From Micromonospora phaseoli (GTDB lineage: Bacteria; Actinomycetota; Actinomycetes; Mycobacteriales; Micromonosporaceae), in NCBI RefSeq assembly GCF_900109115.1, contig NZ_FNYV01000007.1, positions 310,001 through 374,000 of the forward strand: a stretch of DNA of 64,000 nt, given 5' to 3'. Shown here piece after piece: positions 1 through 7,765 of this stretch. Below the pieces are notes generated by a model. The model was not told the origin of the DNA, searched no databases, and saw nothing but the letters and a program-made list of their open reading frames with translations. Made by a program: the position numbers and the translations under genes. The stretch's first letter is position 1. Every line of letters starts with the position of its first letter.

Positions 1-265
1 GGTCGTTGACGTACCGCCCGAGGGTGAAGCTGTCCGGTGTGGTGGTCGGCTGCCGGCCACGGCCCCGGCCCCGCGCGGCGGCCAGCCGCAACGGGTCGAC
101 GTCGAGCAGGAGAGCGGCCGTGCAGCGCTGCTCATCGGCCTCTGGATAGAAGATGTGCGCGGTACCGACGGGTACGTCGAACGCGTGCACCCGGTCGGGG
201 TGCTTGATCAGCAGGTGGCCGAGATCGGTCGCCGGCTGGTGCGTGGTGGTCAGGGTGAGCAGCAC
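1..265 (-). CDS. hen1: Hen1 3'-terminal RNA ribose 2'-O-methyltransferase, N-terminal part (gene runs off the left edge)
   Basis: About 88 codons of a minus-strand reading frame are present; the C-terminal methyltransferase domain lies outside the window. The frame opens with GTG and reads VLLTLTTTHQPATDLGHLL, followed by KHPDRVHAFDVPVGTAHIFY, the characteristic start of bacterial Hen1 proteins. Bacterial Hen1 methylates the 2'-OH of the 3'-terminal nucleotide of broken RNA so that, after Pnkp-mediated ligation, the repaired RNA resists re-cleavage by ribotoxins. The family identification comes from recalled N-terminal motifs. The partner pnkp gene would be expected just outside the left edge, which is inference. 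Confidence 0.85.
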   Translation of the reverse strand, partial: MLLTLTTTHQPATDLGHLLIKHPDRVHAFDVPVGTAHIFYPEADEQRCTAALLLDVDPLRLAAARGRGRGRQPTTTPDSFTLGRYVND

Positions 266-341
266 CGGGCCATGGTGTCAGCTGTCTCGATCTTGCGTCG
301 TCCCGTTTTCGGCTTGCTTCAGTCGCGGTGAGGTCCGACCG

Positions 342-554
342 TCAGCGGTAGTCGTCCTCGTCGGCACCCACGACGCGGGCCTGCTCCATCGCGTCCCAGT
401 CGTCGACCTCCAGGCCACGGTGCGGCTCGGCCTCGAACCCGGCCGGGTCGACCACGGCGGCCTGCTCGACCGCGTCGGCCGGCTCTGCCTCCGGGTCGCG
501 CTCCTCCGGACTGAGGTGGTCGCCGGGGGCGAAGTCCTCGTCGGGCTGGCCCAT
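342..554 (-). CDS. small acidic protein of unknown function (70 aa)
   Basis: The ATG start is preceded by a strong GGAGG ribosome binding site about 7 bases upstream, which is why I prefer it to a start 39 bases further out. The 70-residue product is strongly acidic and hydrophilic (MGQPDEDFAPGDHLSPEERD at the start, VVGADEDDYR at the end). It has no signal peptide or membrane segment. I do not recognise a family with a known function. It probably forms its own transcription unit next to hen1. Confidence 0.6.
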   Translation of the reverse strand: MGQPDEDFAPGDHLSPEERDPEAEPADAVEQAAVVDPAGFEAEPHRGLEVDDWDAMEQARVVGADEDDYR

Positions 555-719
555 TCGGTGCCTCCGGGATGTCGGTGGACGGTACCCACCCACGGTACGG
601 GCTGACCCGCTGCCTCGCTGGCAAGCGGTCGGCCGCCGGCTCGGCGAGGGTACGCCGCGAGCGTTGCCGAGTCGGCCGAACCACCCACCGGCGACGGTCC
701 CCGATGCCAGGATGGTGCC

Positions 720-1103
720 GTGGGCTTTCTCATCCGGCTGGCGGTGACCGCTGTCGCCCTGTGGATCACCACGCTGGTCGTGCCCGGGGTCGAGGTGACC
801 GGCCGGACCGGCTACGACACGGCGTTCACTCTGATCGTCGTAGCGTTGATCTTCGGTGTGATCAACGCGGTGCTGAAACCGCTCATCAAGGTGGTGGGTT
901 GCGTCTTCTACCTGTTGACGCTCGGCCTGTTCGCGCTGGTGGTCAACGCCCTGTTGTTCCTGCTGACCGACCGGATCGCCCGGGCCTTCGATCTACCGTT
1001 CCAGGTGGACGGTTTCTGGGCGGCCTTCTGGGGTGCCATCGTGATGGCGGTGGTGACCTGGCTGATCAGCGTCGTGCTACCGGATTCCGCGGACCGGCGG
1101 TGA
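720..1103 (+). CDS. phage-holin-4_2-like small membrane protein (127 aa)
   Basis: GTG start. The protein consists almost entirely of four hydrophobic segments (from FLIRLAVTAVALWITTLVV to AAFWGAIVMAVVTWLISVVL) with a short polar loop after the first. This matches the widespread Phage_holin_4_2 membrane family, named for similarity to holins but common as single chromosomal genes in actinobacteria. No lysis or phage genes are nearby, so a lytic role is not supported. It probably acts as a small inner-membrane protein of unknown function. It lies 188 bp upstream of fba on the same strand. Confidence 0.75.
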   Translation: MGFLIRLAVTAVALWITTLVVPGVEVTGRTGYDTAFTLIVVALIFGVINAVLKPLIKVVGCVFYLLTLGLFALVVNALLFLLTDRIARAFDLPFQVDGFWAAFWGAIVMAVVTWLISVVLPDSADRR

Positions 1104-1291
1104 ACCGGCCCGGTTGTGCCCGGCCGGCCCAGCTACGGGATACTGCCCGCGGAGGACAGCGCGGTCCGGCGTACCCAGGGGAGCCGGCGGCCATCCGGCC
1201 GGCGCCCCGGCGAGATCAGCCGGCCGCGAGGCCGGCCCTCAAGGAGAACAGCGGCCGCACGGCCGACAGCGGCAAGTAAGGAGCGTTCGAC

Positions 1292-2317
1292 ATGCCCATC
1301 GCTTCCCCCGAGGCTTACGCCGAGATGCTGGACCGCGCCAAGGACGGCCGGTACGCGTACCCGGCGATCAACGTGACGTCCTCGCAGACGCTGAACGCGG
1401 CGCTCAAGGGCTTCGCCGACGCGGAGAGTGACGGCATCGTTCAGGTCTCCACGGGTGGTGCGGAGTACCTCTCCGGCCCGTCGATCAAGGACATGGTCAC
1501 CGGCGCCGTGGCGTTCGCCGCGTACGCGCACGAGGTGGCCAAGAAGTACCCGGTCAACATCGCGCTGCACACCGACCACTGCCCGAAGGACAAGCTGGAC
1601 AAGTTCGTCCGGCCGCTGATGGCCATCTCCCAGGAGCGGGTCAAGCGTGGCGAGGAGCCGCTGTTCCAGTCGCACATGTGGGACGGCTCGGCCGTGCCGG
1701 TGGCGGAGAACCTGAAGATCGCCGCCCAGTTGCTCGACGAGGCGGCCAAGGGCAAGATCGTCCTGGAGATCGAGGTCGGTGTCGTCGGCGGCGAGGAGGA
1801 CGGCGTCGAGAACGCCATCAACGACAAGCTCTACACCACCGTCGAAGACGGCCTGGCCATGGTCGAGGCGCTCGGCCTGGGTGAGAAGGGTCGCTACATG
1901 GCGGCGCTGACCTTCGGCAACGTGCACGGCGTCTACAAGCCGGGCAACGTCAAGCTCCGCCCGGAGATCCTCAACCAGATCCAGGAGGCGGTCGGCGCCA
2001 AGTACGGCAAGGACAAGCCGCTCAGCCTGGTCTTCCACGGTGGCTCCGGCTCGCTGCTTTCGGAGATCCGCGAGGCGCTCGACTACGGCGTGGTGAAGAT
2101 GAACATCGACACCGACACCCAGTACACCTTCTCCCGCCCGGTCGCCGACCACATGTTCCGCAACTACGACGGCGTGCTCAAGGTCGACGGTGAGGTCGGC
2201 AACAAGAAGATGTACGACCCGCGGGTGTGGGGCAAGGCCGCCGAGGCCGGCATGGCCGCCCGGGTGGCGGAGGCCTGCGAGCACCTGCGCTCGACCGGTA
2301 CCACGATGACCAAGTGA
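1292..2317 (+). CDS. fbaA: class II fructose-bisphosphate aldolase
   Basis: The enzyme interconverts fructose-1,6-bisphosphate with glyceraldehyde-3-phosphate and dihydroxyacetone phosphate in glycolysis and gluconeogenesis, in the cytoplasm. At 341 aa it has normal family length. The zinc-site region IALHTDHCPKDKLDKF and the phosphate-binding segment LVFHGGSGSLLSEI are intact, as is the substrate loop NIDTDTQY. The ATG is preceded by AAGGAG about 8 bases upstream. It is followed by a strong hairpin at 2338-2368. The nearby DUF3151 gene is a usual neighbour of actinobacterial fba. Confidence 0.97.
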   Translation: MPIASPEAYAEMLDRAKDGRYAYPAINVTSSQTLNAALKGFADAESDGIVQVSTGGAEYLSGPSIKDMVTGAVAFAAYAHEVAKKYPVNIALHTDHCPKDKLDKFVRPLMAISQERVKRGEEPLFQSHMWDGSAVPVAENLKIAAQLLDEAAKGKIVLEIEVGVVGGEEDGVENAINDKLYTTVEDGLAMVEALGLGEKGRYMAALTFGNVHGVYKPGNVKLRPEILNQIQEAVGAKYGKDKPLSLVFHGGSGSLLSEIREALDYGVVKMNIDTDTQYTFSRPVADHMFRNYDGVLKVDGEVGNKKMYDPRVWGKAAEAGMAARVAEACEHLRSTGTTMTK

Positions 2318-2337
2318 CCCGCTGACGCTGACCATTC

Positions 2338-2368
2338 GGCGGCCGGTCCCGTTCCGGGGCCGGCCGCC
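2338..2368 (+). terminator. hairpin after fbaA
   Basis: A 13-bp stem (2338-2350 with 2356-2368, one G-T wobble) with a 5-base loop lies 20 bases after the fbaA stop. There is no clear T tract, as is usual in high-GC actinomycetes. It is likely the fbaA transcription terminator. Confidence 0.7.
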
Positions 2369-2401
2369 GTGCCGTGCCGGGTCGGGTTGTTAAGTCGGGT
2401 T

Positions 2402-2453
2402 GTTAATAGGGGTCCCCTCCTCTACCGGAGGCGTTAACAAGGTGCCCTTCCTT
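2402..2453 (-). repeat. 52-bp interspersed repeat, copy R1
   Basis: Read on the minus strand, the element starts AAGGAAGGGCACCTTGTTAA and ends GGGGACCCCTATTAAC, exactly 52 bp as in R2, R3, R4 and R6. Its first two bases are the AA of the TAA stop codon of the LOG-family gene (stop at 2452-2454), and it continues away from that gene. A 13-bp perfect direct duplication, GTCGGGTTGTTAA, occupies 2381-2393 and 2394-2406 and overlaps its far end. Confidence 0.9.
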
Positions 2454-3699
2454 ACCCGGTCAGCAGGCGGACGGCCTCGTCGACGTCATCGGTGAGGTGC
2501 ACCGTGTCCGACAGGTCGCCGAACGGCGAGCAGGCCAGCAGTGGGCGCAACAGCGACTCCACCGGCAGTTCCGTCGTCCAGTACTCGCGGTCCAGGAAGA
2601 CGTAGGCGCCGCTGACCCCGTCGGTGCCGTAGTAGGTCTTGGTGGCCGCCTGGAACACCTCCTGCACGGTGCCTGCCCGGCCGGGGGCGAAGATTATGCC
2701 GCCCCGGGCCAGCCGCAGGATGGTGTCCTCCCGGATCGCGTTCGAGAAGTACTTGGCGATCCGGCCGGCGAACAGGTTCGCCGGCTCGTGACCGTAGAGC
2801 CAGGTCGGGATGGCCAGGCCCCCGCAGCTCGCCCAGTCCAGCTCGCCGGTGGCCAGCGCGGCCGAGTCCGCCCGGTAGGCGGTGGCGGGTTCGATGCCGT
2901 TTCCGGGCGGCAGCACCGATCGGCCGAAGAGCTCCCGTACCTGTAGCGCCGCTGCCGTGTAGCGGTCGTGGTCGGTGAAGTCCGGTGCGGTGGCGAGCAG
3001 GTCGACGGCGGCGGTCAGGTCCTCGGCCGGTCGGGTCGACAGGTACGCACCGAGGTTCGCGGCCTCCATCACCCCCGGCCCGCCGCCGGTGACCACCAGC
3101 CGGTGGGCCCGCGCCAGTTCCCGGCCGAGGATCGCGGCCATCCGGTACGACGCGCTGCCCCGGCGTACCGCGTGACCACCCATCACTCCGACCACGGACT
3201 GCGGCCCGTGGGTGGCCAGCCAGGCACGGGTCGCGTCGGCGAGCGCGTTGTCCACGCCGTGGTCGTGCAGGCGCTGGCCGAGCGCCTCCCGGACGTCCGG
3301 CAGTGCTCCGCCGTGGGCGCGAAAGTGTGCGTACACCCGGGTGTCGTACATGGCGGCGAAGCCGCCCTCGGTGAAGCCGGCGGCCAGCTCCTCCGGCGTG
3401 TAGAGGTGGGATGGCTGGGTCGGGTACGGCAGCCCGGAGAACGGCGGCACCACGTTGGCGCCGCGCCGGACCAGGTCGGCGCCGACCTGTCGGGAGGCGA
3501 GGCGGCAACCGACGAAGAGCGTCCCGGCGACCTCGACGTCGGTGAAGTCGGGGAGCGGGTCCAGATCGAGCCGAAGCCCTTGGACGGTGAGCCCGACCAG
3601 GCTGCCGGTGGCCAGTCGCCGGTCGAACTCGGCCCGGGTCTGAATCTCGTCTGTCCAGGTGTGCGGCTCGATGACGTCCGCGGGGGGTGGAGTCGGCAC
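2452..3699 (-). CDS. LOG/TIGR00730-like Rossmann-fold nucleotide-binding protein (415 aa)
   Basis: The central region carries VVTGGGPGVMEAANLGAYLS and the later segment IIFAPGRAGTVQEVFQAAT, equivalent to the GGGxGxM and PGGxGTxxE signatures of the LOG (lysine decarboxylase-like) family. Some members of that family are cytokinin-riboside 5'-monophosphate phosphoribohydrolases. This protein is about twice the length of a classical LOG, like the long actinobacterial branch, whose substrate is unknown to me. I chose the GTG at 3699 because a frame extended to 3933 would run through a 22-bp tandem repeat whose period is not a multiple of three. The stop codon overlaps repeat R1. DUF3151 is transcribed divergently. 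Confidence 0.8.
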   Translation of the reverse strand: MPTPPPADVIEPHTWTDEIQTRAEFDRRLATGSLVGLTVQGLRLDLDPLPDFTDVEVAGTLFVGCRLASRQVGADLVRRGANVVPPFSGLPYPTQPSHLYTPEELAAGFTEGGFAAMYDTRVYAHFRAHGGALPDVREALGQRLHDHGVDNALADATRAWLATHGPQSVVGVMGGHAVRRGSASYRMAAILGRELARAHRLVVTGGGPGVMEAANLGAYLSTRPAEDLTAAVDLLATAPDFTDHDRYTAAALQVRELFGRSVLPPGNGIEPATAYRADSAALATGELDWASCGGLAIPTWLYGHEPANLFAGRIAKYFSNAIREDTILRLARGGIIFAPGRAGTVQEVFQAATKTYYGTDGVSGAYVFLDREYWTTELPVESLLRPLLACSPFGDLSDTVHLTDDVDEAVRLLTG

Positions 3700-3756
3700 C
3701 CGGTCATCCTGCCCGGCCGGCTCAGCCTCGCCGGACGCGGCCCGGCGGGTTGGCAC

Positions 3757-3872
3757 GGGAGCCCGAACGAGCTCGCACGGGAGCCCGAACGAGCTCGCAC
3801 GGGAGCCCGAACGAGTTGGCACGGGAGCCCGAGATGTTGGGCGGGAGCCCGGCGGCCTGGCCGGGCTCCCGC
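3757..3872. repeat. 22-bp tandem repeats plus a 13-bp perfect hairpin in the divergent LOG/DUF3151 intergenic region
   Basis: Three near-identical 22-bp units (3757-3778, 3779-3800, 3801-3822), each beginning GGGAGCCCGAACGAG, are followed by degenerate units to 3842. A perfect 13-bp stem (3841-3853 with 3860-3872) then closes the array. The hairpin's right arm contains GGGCTCCC, which is complementary to the GGGAGCCC of every unit, so alternative pairings are possible. The repeats occupy much of the 327-bp gap (3700-4026) between two divergently transcribed genes. No gene is seen in this gap. Confidence 0.85.
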
Positions 3873-4026
3873 ATCCGGTTCCTGGGGAGGCTCCGGATCC
3901 ACAGTTGTAGTGGAAACGCTCCGACTCCGGCATGGGCCGCAGGCGTGACGGACCTCTCGGCCGTTCAGCCGACCCGCTTACCCGCCCCGCTCGCGGGCCG
4001 GCGTGCGAAGCGGGTTGAATGGGGCG

Positions 4027-4455
4027 ATGCAGAACCTCTTGCCTGAGCCGCCCGCCACGCTCCTACCCGCCCACGTCGAGGCCGACGCCGCTCTGGCCGC
4101 GGCCGAGCAGGACGGCAGCGAGGCGGCGTTCGCCTCGGTGGCAGCCCGATTCCCGACGCACAGTGCGGCCTGGGCCGCGCTGGCCACCCGGGCCTTCGCC
4201 CAGGGCCAGGTCGTCACGGCGTACGCGTACGCCCGGACCGGCTACCACCGAGGTCTGGACCAGTTGCGCCGTAGCGGCTGGAAGGGGCACGGGCCGGTGC
4301 CGTGGTCGCACGAGCCGAACCGCGGCTTCCTGCGCTGCCTCTACGTGCTGTCCCGGGCCGCCGACGCGATCGCCGAGGCGGACGAGGCTGCCCGCTGTGC
4401 CCAGTTCCTCCGCGACTGCGATCCGGCTGCCGCCGACGCGCTGGCCAGCAACTGA
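4027..4455 (+). CDS. DUF3151 family protein (142 aa)
   Basis: The start MQNLLPEPPATLLP and the central segment GLDQLRRSGWKGHGPVPWSH match the actinobacterial DUF3151 family, typically encoded next to fba. The protein is soluble and helical with no signal peptide; its function is unknown. I chose the ATG at 4027 over one 24 bases upstream because the family begins with this methionine. It ends convergently with the ParA-like gene, and a long hairpin (4466-4507) separates the two. Confidence 0.85.
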   Translation: MQNLLPEPPATLLPAHVEADAALAAAEQDGSEAAFASVAARFPTHSAAWAALATRAFAQGQVVTAYAYARTGYHRGLDQLRRSGWKGHGPVPWSHEPNRGFLRCLYVLSRAADAIAEADEAARCAQFLRDCDPAAADALASN

Positions 4456-4465
4456 ACCACCCGGC

Positions 4466-4507
4466 GGCGGTCCCGGCCGGCCGAGGGAGCCGGCCGGCCC
4501 GACCGCC
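4466..4507. terminator. bidirectional hairpin between DUF3151 and the ParA-like gene
   Basis: GGCGGTC (4466-4472) pairs with GACCGCC (4501-4507), and the inner CCGGCCGGC pairs with GCCGGCCGG around a short purine loop. It sits between convergent stop codons at 4455 and 4520. Confidence 0.7.
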
Positions 4508-4519
4508 CTTCGGCCGGCG

Positions 4520-6571
4520 TTACAGTCCCTCGGCCACCGCTGCGGCGATCTTGAGCCAGGCGTCCCGGGTCGCCGCCGAGAGCTGGGCGTACCGGAGCGG
4601 CTCGCCGGTGTCGATGAGCCGCTCGTACGGGGCCAGCAGCACCGCCCGGGTGCGCGCGGCGAAGTGTTCCTGGATCGCGGGCAGGTCGATCTCCTTGCGG
4701 GACGGCGGCATGGAGACCACGGTGACCGCCTGCCGGACCAGCCGATGCCGCCCGCTCTGCTCCAGGTGGTCGAGCATCCGGGCGGCGGTCTCGGCCGAGT
4801 CGTTACGGGCCGACATGGTGACCAGCAGTTGGTCGGTGGCGTCCATCGCGGCCTGCCAGTTCTGCGCCCGGACGTTGTTGCCGGTGTCCACGAAGATCAG
4901 CTTGTAGAACCGGCTGACCACCTCGCGGATCTCGCCGAAGGCGGCGGCGGTGAGCATCTCACCGCCGGTGGCCGACTCGTCGGAGGCGAGGACGTCGAAC
5001 ATCCCCTCGCCCTGCGAGCGGACGTACTGCGACAGGTCACCGACCCGCCCCTGTGCGCCGTGGAACTGGCCGAGGTCCCGGAGCAGGTCCCGCACCGTAC
5101 GCGAATGGAAGTCCTGCTGGGCACGCATGCCGAGGGTGCCCTGGGTCTCGTTGTTGTCCCAGGCCAGCACATACCCGCCGCGATTCTGACCGAAGGTCAT
5201 CGCGAGCAGCAGGATGGCGACGGTCTTGCCGGCGCCGCCCTTCGGGTTGACCACGGTCACCTGCCGCAGCCCACCGAAGTTGCGGCGCACCATCTCGATG
5301 TCCCGCTTGCGCTCCAGCTCATGCCGCCCTGGCGGGAGCTTCACCAGGCCCGTCTTGTTGACCACGGCGCGGAGCCCGGTCGTCGCGACCGGATCGGCCG
5401 GGCGTACCTGCCGCCGGCGGGCGAAGTCCTCCGCGGTCGGCGGGGCACCCGTCTCCGGGCTCCACGCCGGCTCGGCATACCCCGGGGGCGTTCGGGACGT
5501 CGTGTTCGCCGACTGGTAGGGCTGCGGCGGCACCGGGTGGGTCACCGGCGGCGGCGCGTCCTGCTGCCAGGGTGCCGGATGCCAGGCCGGCTGCGGCGGG
5601 AACGGGCCGGGCGGCGCCGCCGCGTACGGCGGCTCGGCCTGCGGTGACACCGGCCCCGGATAGGGCTCCGCAGGTGGGCCCGCGTCCGGCGGCGGCGCGT
5701 GCGGCGTCGGCGGTATCACTGTGGGCTGGTACACCGGCCCGACGGCGGAACCGTGTTGCGGCACGGGCGGGGTGCCGTACTGCTGCGGCGGCACGAAGGG
5801 GGGTGGGCCGGCCTGCTGGGGCGTCGGCATTCCCGGAATCGGCCGGGGCATCGGTGGTAGCGGCTGAGCCGGCCCGGCCCAGTCCGGGCGGGCAGGGCGG
5901 TCGGTGTTGTCGACGGGTGCGGTGGCGTCGGAGGCAGGGCGCTGCGGTGGGTGGGCCCACGGCGACTCCGCCTGCGGTCGGGCCGTCGGGGGTGCGTCGC
6001 CGTCGCCGTTCACCGTGCCGTCGGAGCTGCTCGGGCCGGTGACCGCCGCTGGGTCGAGGGCGGTGTCGGACTCCTCGCCGGCCATCGAGTGGCGCCCGGT
6101 CGCGACCACCCCGACATCCCGGGTGGGGGCGAGCGAGGTGGACCGGTCCAGGGTGAAGGGCAGGTCGAGGTCGACCGGGGCGGGCTCCGGCTGCGGTGCG
6201 GGCGGGATCGGTGCGGACGGGTCCCACCCGCTGGCCTGCGGCGGACCCGCCGCACCGTTGGGGGCGTGTGGAGGGCCAGGCGGGCCGGTCGGGGTCGACA
6301 CCCCGCCGACGGCCTCGCGCGGATCCGACTTCCAGGGGGCGGCGTCCGGCTCCCAACCGGTGGCGGGCGGCCCGCCACCGGTCAACGACGGGTAGTCGGC
6401 GGGCGACGGCGGTTGCCCGGCCGGTGGGGCAGGCGGTACCGGTGGCGGGGCACCCCAACCCGGCGGGCCGGAGCCGTCGATCTGGTCCGGTGGCCAGAGT
6501 GGTTCGATATCCCGCTCCGGCACCGCATGCTGGCCGGGCACGTGCACCCGGTCGGCGTTCTCGTCCACCAC
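4520..6571 (-). CDS. ParA/MinD-superfamily ATPase with a ~380-residue proline-rich N-terminal arm
   Basis: A C-terminal P-loop ATPase domain starts near residue 430, with the deviant Walker A motif VVNPKGGAGKTVAIL (residues ~438-452) and the segment YKLIFVDTGNNVRAQNWQAA as the Walker B/switch region. The preceding ~380 residues are disordered and very rich in Pro, Gly, Ala and Gln, as in the ESX-associated EspI/Mrp-like ATPases of actinobacteria. I chose GTG at 6571 (VVDENADRVHVPG), which follows a GGGGAGG ribosome binding site. It may position or regulate a membrane or secretion complex; no ESX core genes are nearby, so that role is inference. A DAG-kinase-like gene lies upstream on the same strand. 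Confidence 0.75.
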   Translation of the reverse strand: MVDENADRVHVPGQHAVPERDIEPLWPPDQIDGSGPPGWGAPPPVPPAPPAGQPPSPADYPSLTGGGPPATGWEPDAAPWKSDPREAVGGVSTPTGPPGPPHAPNGAAGPPQASGWDPSAPIPPAPQPEPAPVDLDLPFTLDRSTSLAPTRDVGVVATGRHSMAGEESDTALDPAAVTGPSSSDGTVNGDGDAPPTARPQAESPWAHPPQRPASDATAPVDNTDRPARPDWAGPAQPLPPMPRPIPGMPTPQQAGPPPFVPPQQYGTPPVPQHGSAVGPVYQPTVIPPTPHAPPPDAGPPAEPYPGPVSPQAEPPYAAAPPGPFPPQPAWHPAPWQQDAPPPVTHPVPPQPYQSANTTSRTPPGYAEPAWSPETGAPPTAEDFARRRQVRPADPVATTGLRAVVNKTGLVKLPPGRHELERKRDIEMVRRNFGGLRQVTVVNPKGGAGKTVAILLLAMTFGQNRGGYVLAWDNNETQGTLGMRAQQDFHSRTVRDLLRDLGQFHGAQGRVGDLSQYVRSQGEGMFDVLASDESATGGEMLTAAAFGEIREVVSRFYKLIFVDTGNNVRAQNWQAAMDATDQLLVTMSARNDSAETAARMLDHLEQSGRHRLVRQAVTVVSMPPSRKEIDLPAIQEHFAARTRAVLLAPYERLIDTGEPLRYAQLSAATRDAWLKIAAAVAEGL

Positions 6572-6641
6572 GGTTCCTCCCCATTCCTCCTGCCGAGGAT
6601 AGGCCCACCGGCCGATCCCGGCCGCCGGTGCGTCGGCGAGG

Positions 6642-7640
6642 TCAGGCCTGCCAGACCGCCCAGGCACCCGGCTCGGTCCACCAGGACCGCTTACGTGTCA
6701 GTTGCCCCTCCACCCCGTCGTCCAGGTACGGCAGCGGGGTCGCGTCCCGGGGCAGCACCGATACGGCCCGGCCACGGGCCCGACGGACCTCCAGGCGGAT
6801 CCGGCGTCGGCCGAACCGCGATCGGGTGACCACCGGCACCGCCACCGCCACCTCGACCAGCCCGTCGGTCGGGTCCGGTGTGGCGAGCAGGGTCACGTCG
6901 TCGAGGCGGGCGTACCCGCCCGCGTTGCCGATCGCACAGGCCAGCAGCGGATCGTCGCCAGCGGAGAGGACCGCGTCGTCCACCTCCACCCGGCCGCGCC
7001 AGTGCAGCGGGCGGCCGTCCTCGGCGGCGGCGCCGAGCAGCGCGCCGTCCACGGTCACCGAGCCACCGTCGTTGCGCAGCAGGTCGAGCCGGCGGGGGGT
7101 GCCGTCGAGCACCGCGGCGGCCACCGCGGCCGGGTCACGGGGCAGCCCGAGCTGCGCGGCGAGGTCGCGGTGCGCCGTGCTGCGCGCCGGGTCGAGCGGC
7201 AGTACGCCGATCGGGGGCAGGTCCGGCACCGTGCGGTTGTCGGCCAGGTCAGCCGGGCGGCGGCTGGGCGGCGGCGCGTACCGCCGGACCAGCCGGCGTA
7301 GCACGGCCCGCAACTGTGCGTCACCGGCCACGGCGACCACGAGGCGGGTCTTGGAATCGGGGTCGGGCCAGGTGAGGCCGTCCGGGCGGGGCGGCCCGTC
7401 CAGCCGGGCCAACACCTCGTCGATCTCCGCATCTGAGCGAGCGGTCAACGTCTCGACCCGTGCACCCCGGGCAGTGAGCGCGTCCGAGCAGGCCAGCACG
7501 GGTACGCGCGGTGTCTCGCAACGCTCGTCCCGATCCCTGGCGGCCTCGGTCGCACCGCCGCAGCAGGCTTCGCCGCTGCCACACCCGGCTCCCGGAGCGT
7601 TCCGCTCCGCGCCCAGGGTGAGCAGCACCACGTCGTACAC
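6642..7640 (-). CDS. diacylglycerol-kinase-like protein (332 aa)
   Basis: The middle of the protein has IGVLPLDPARSTAHRDLAAQ followed by LGLPRDPAAVAAAVLDGTPR, resembling the GxLPxGTGNDLAR/LGLP-DP segment of diacylglycerol kinase catalytic domains. The canonical glycine-rich nucleotide loop is not preserved. The N-terminus has an unusual cysteine cluster (GAGCGSGEACCGG), and the C-terminus is a beta-rich domain. Lipid kinase activity is therefore uncertain and it may be a degenerate homologue. It is transcribed divergently from purA and lies upstream of the ParA-like gene on the same strand. Confidence 0.55.
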   Translation of the reverse strand: MYDVVLLTLGAERNAPGAGCGSGEACCGGATEAARDRDERCETPRVPVLACSDALTARGARVETLTARSDAEIDEVLARLDGPPRPDGLTWPDPDSKTRLVVAVAGDAQLRAVLRRLVRRYAPPPSRRPADLADNRTVPDLPPIGVLPLDPARSTAHRDLAAQLGLPRDPAAVAAAVLDGTPRRLDLLRNDGGSVTVDGALLGAAAEDGRPLHWRGRVEVDDAVLSAGDDPLLACAIGNAGGYARLDDVTLLATPDPTDGLVEVAVAVPVVTRSRFGRRRIRLEVRRARGRAVSVLPRDATPLPYLDDGVEGQLTRKRSWWTEPGAWAVWQA

Positions 7641-7765
7641 GGGTAGCTCCCTCTGCTCCTCTCGACGCGACCCCTGCCGGTCGTGCCGTCACTACTTGTT
7701 AACCTGACACCCCGGGCTCGCTGACCGGTCGCCATCTGGCACCCGAGCCTTCTGGAGGCGAGAAG

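Noticed and set aside
153..605. Plus-strand frame over the hen1 start and the small acidic gene
   Set aside because: Antisense of two better supported minus-strand genes; no family resemblance.
720..1103. Prophage remnant suggested by the holin-like gene
   Set aside because: No endolysin, integrase, capsid or att-like sequence nearby; this membrane family is common as an isolated chromosomal gene.
3757..3842. Possible CRISPR array at the 22-bp repeats
   Set aside because: Units are directly contiguous with no spacers and no cas genes are near; it is a tandem repeat.
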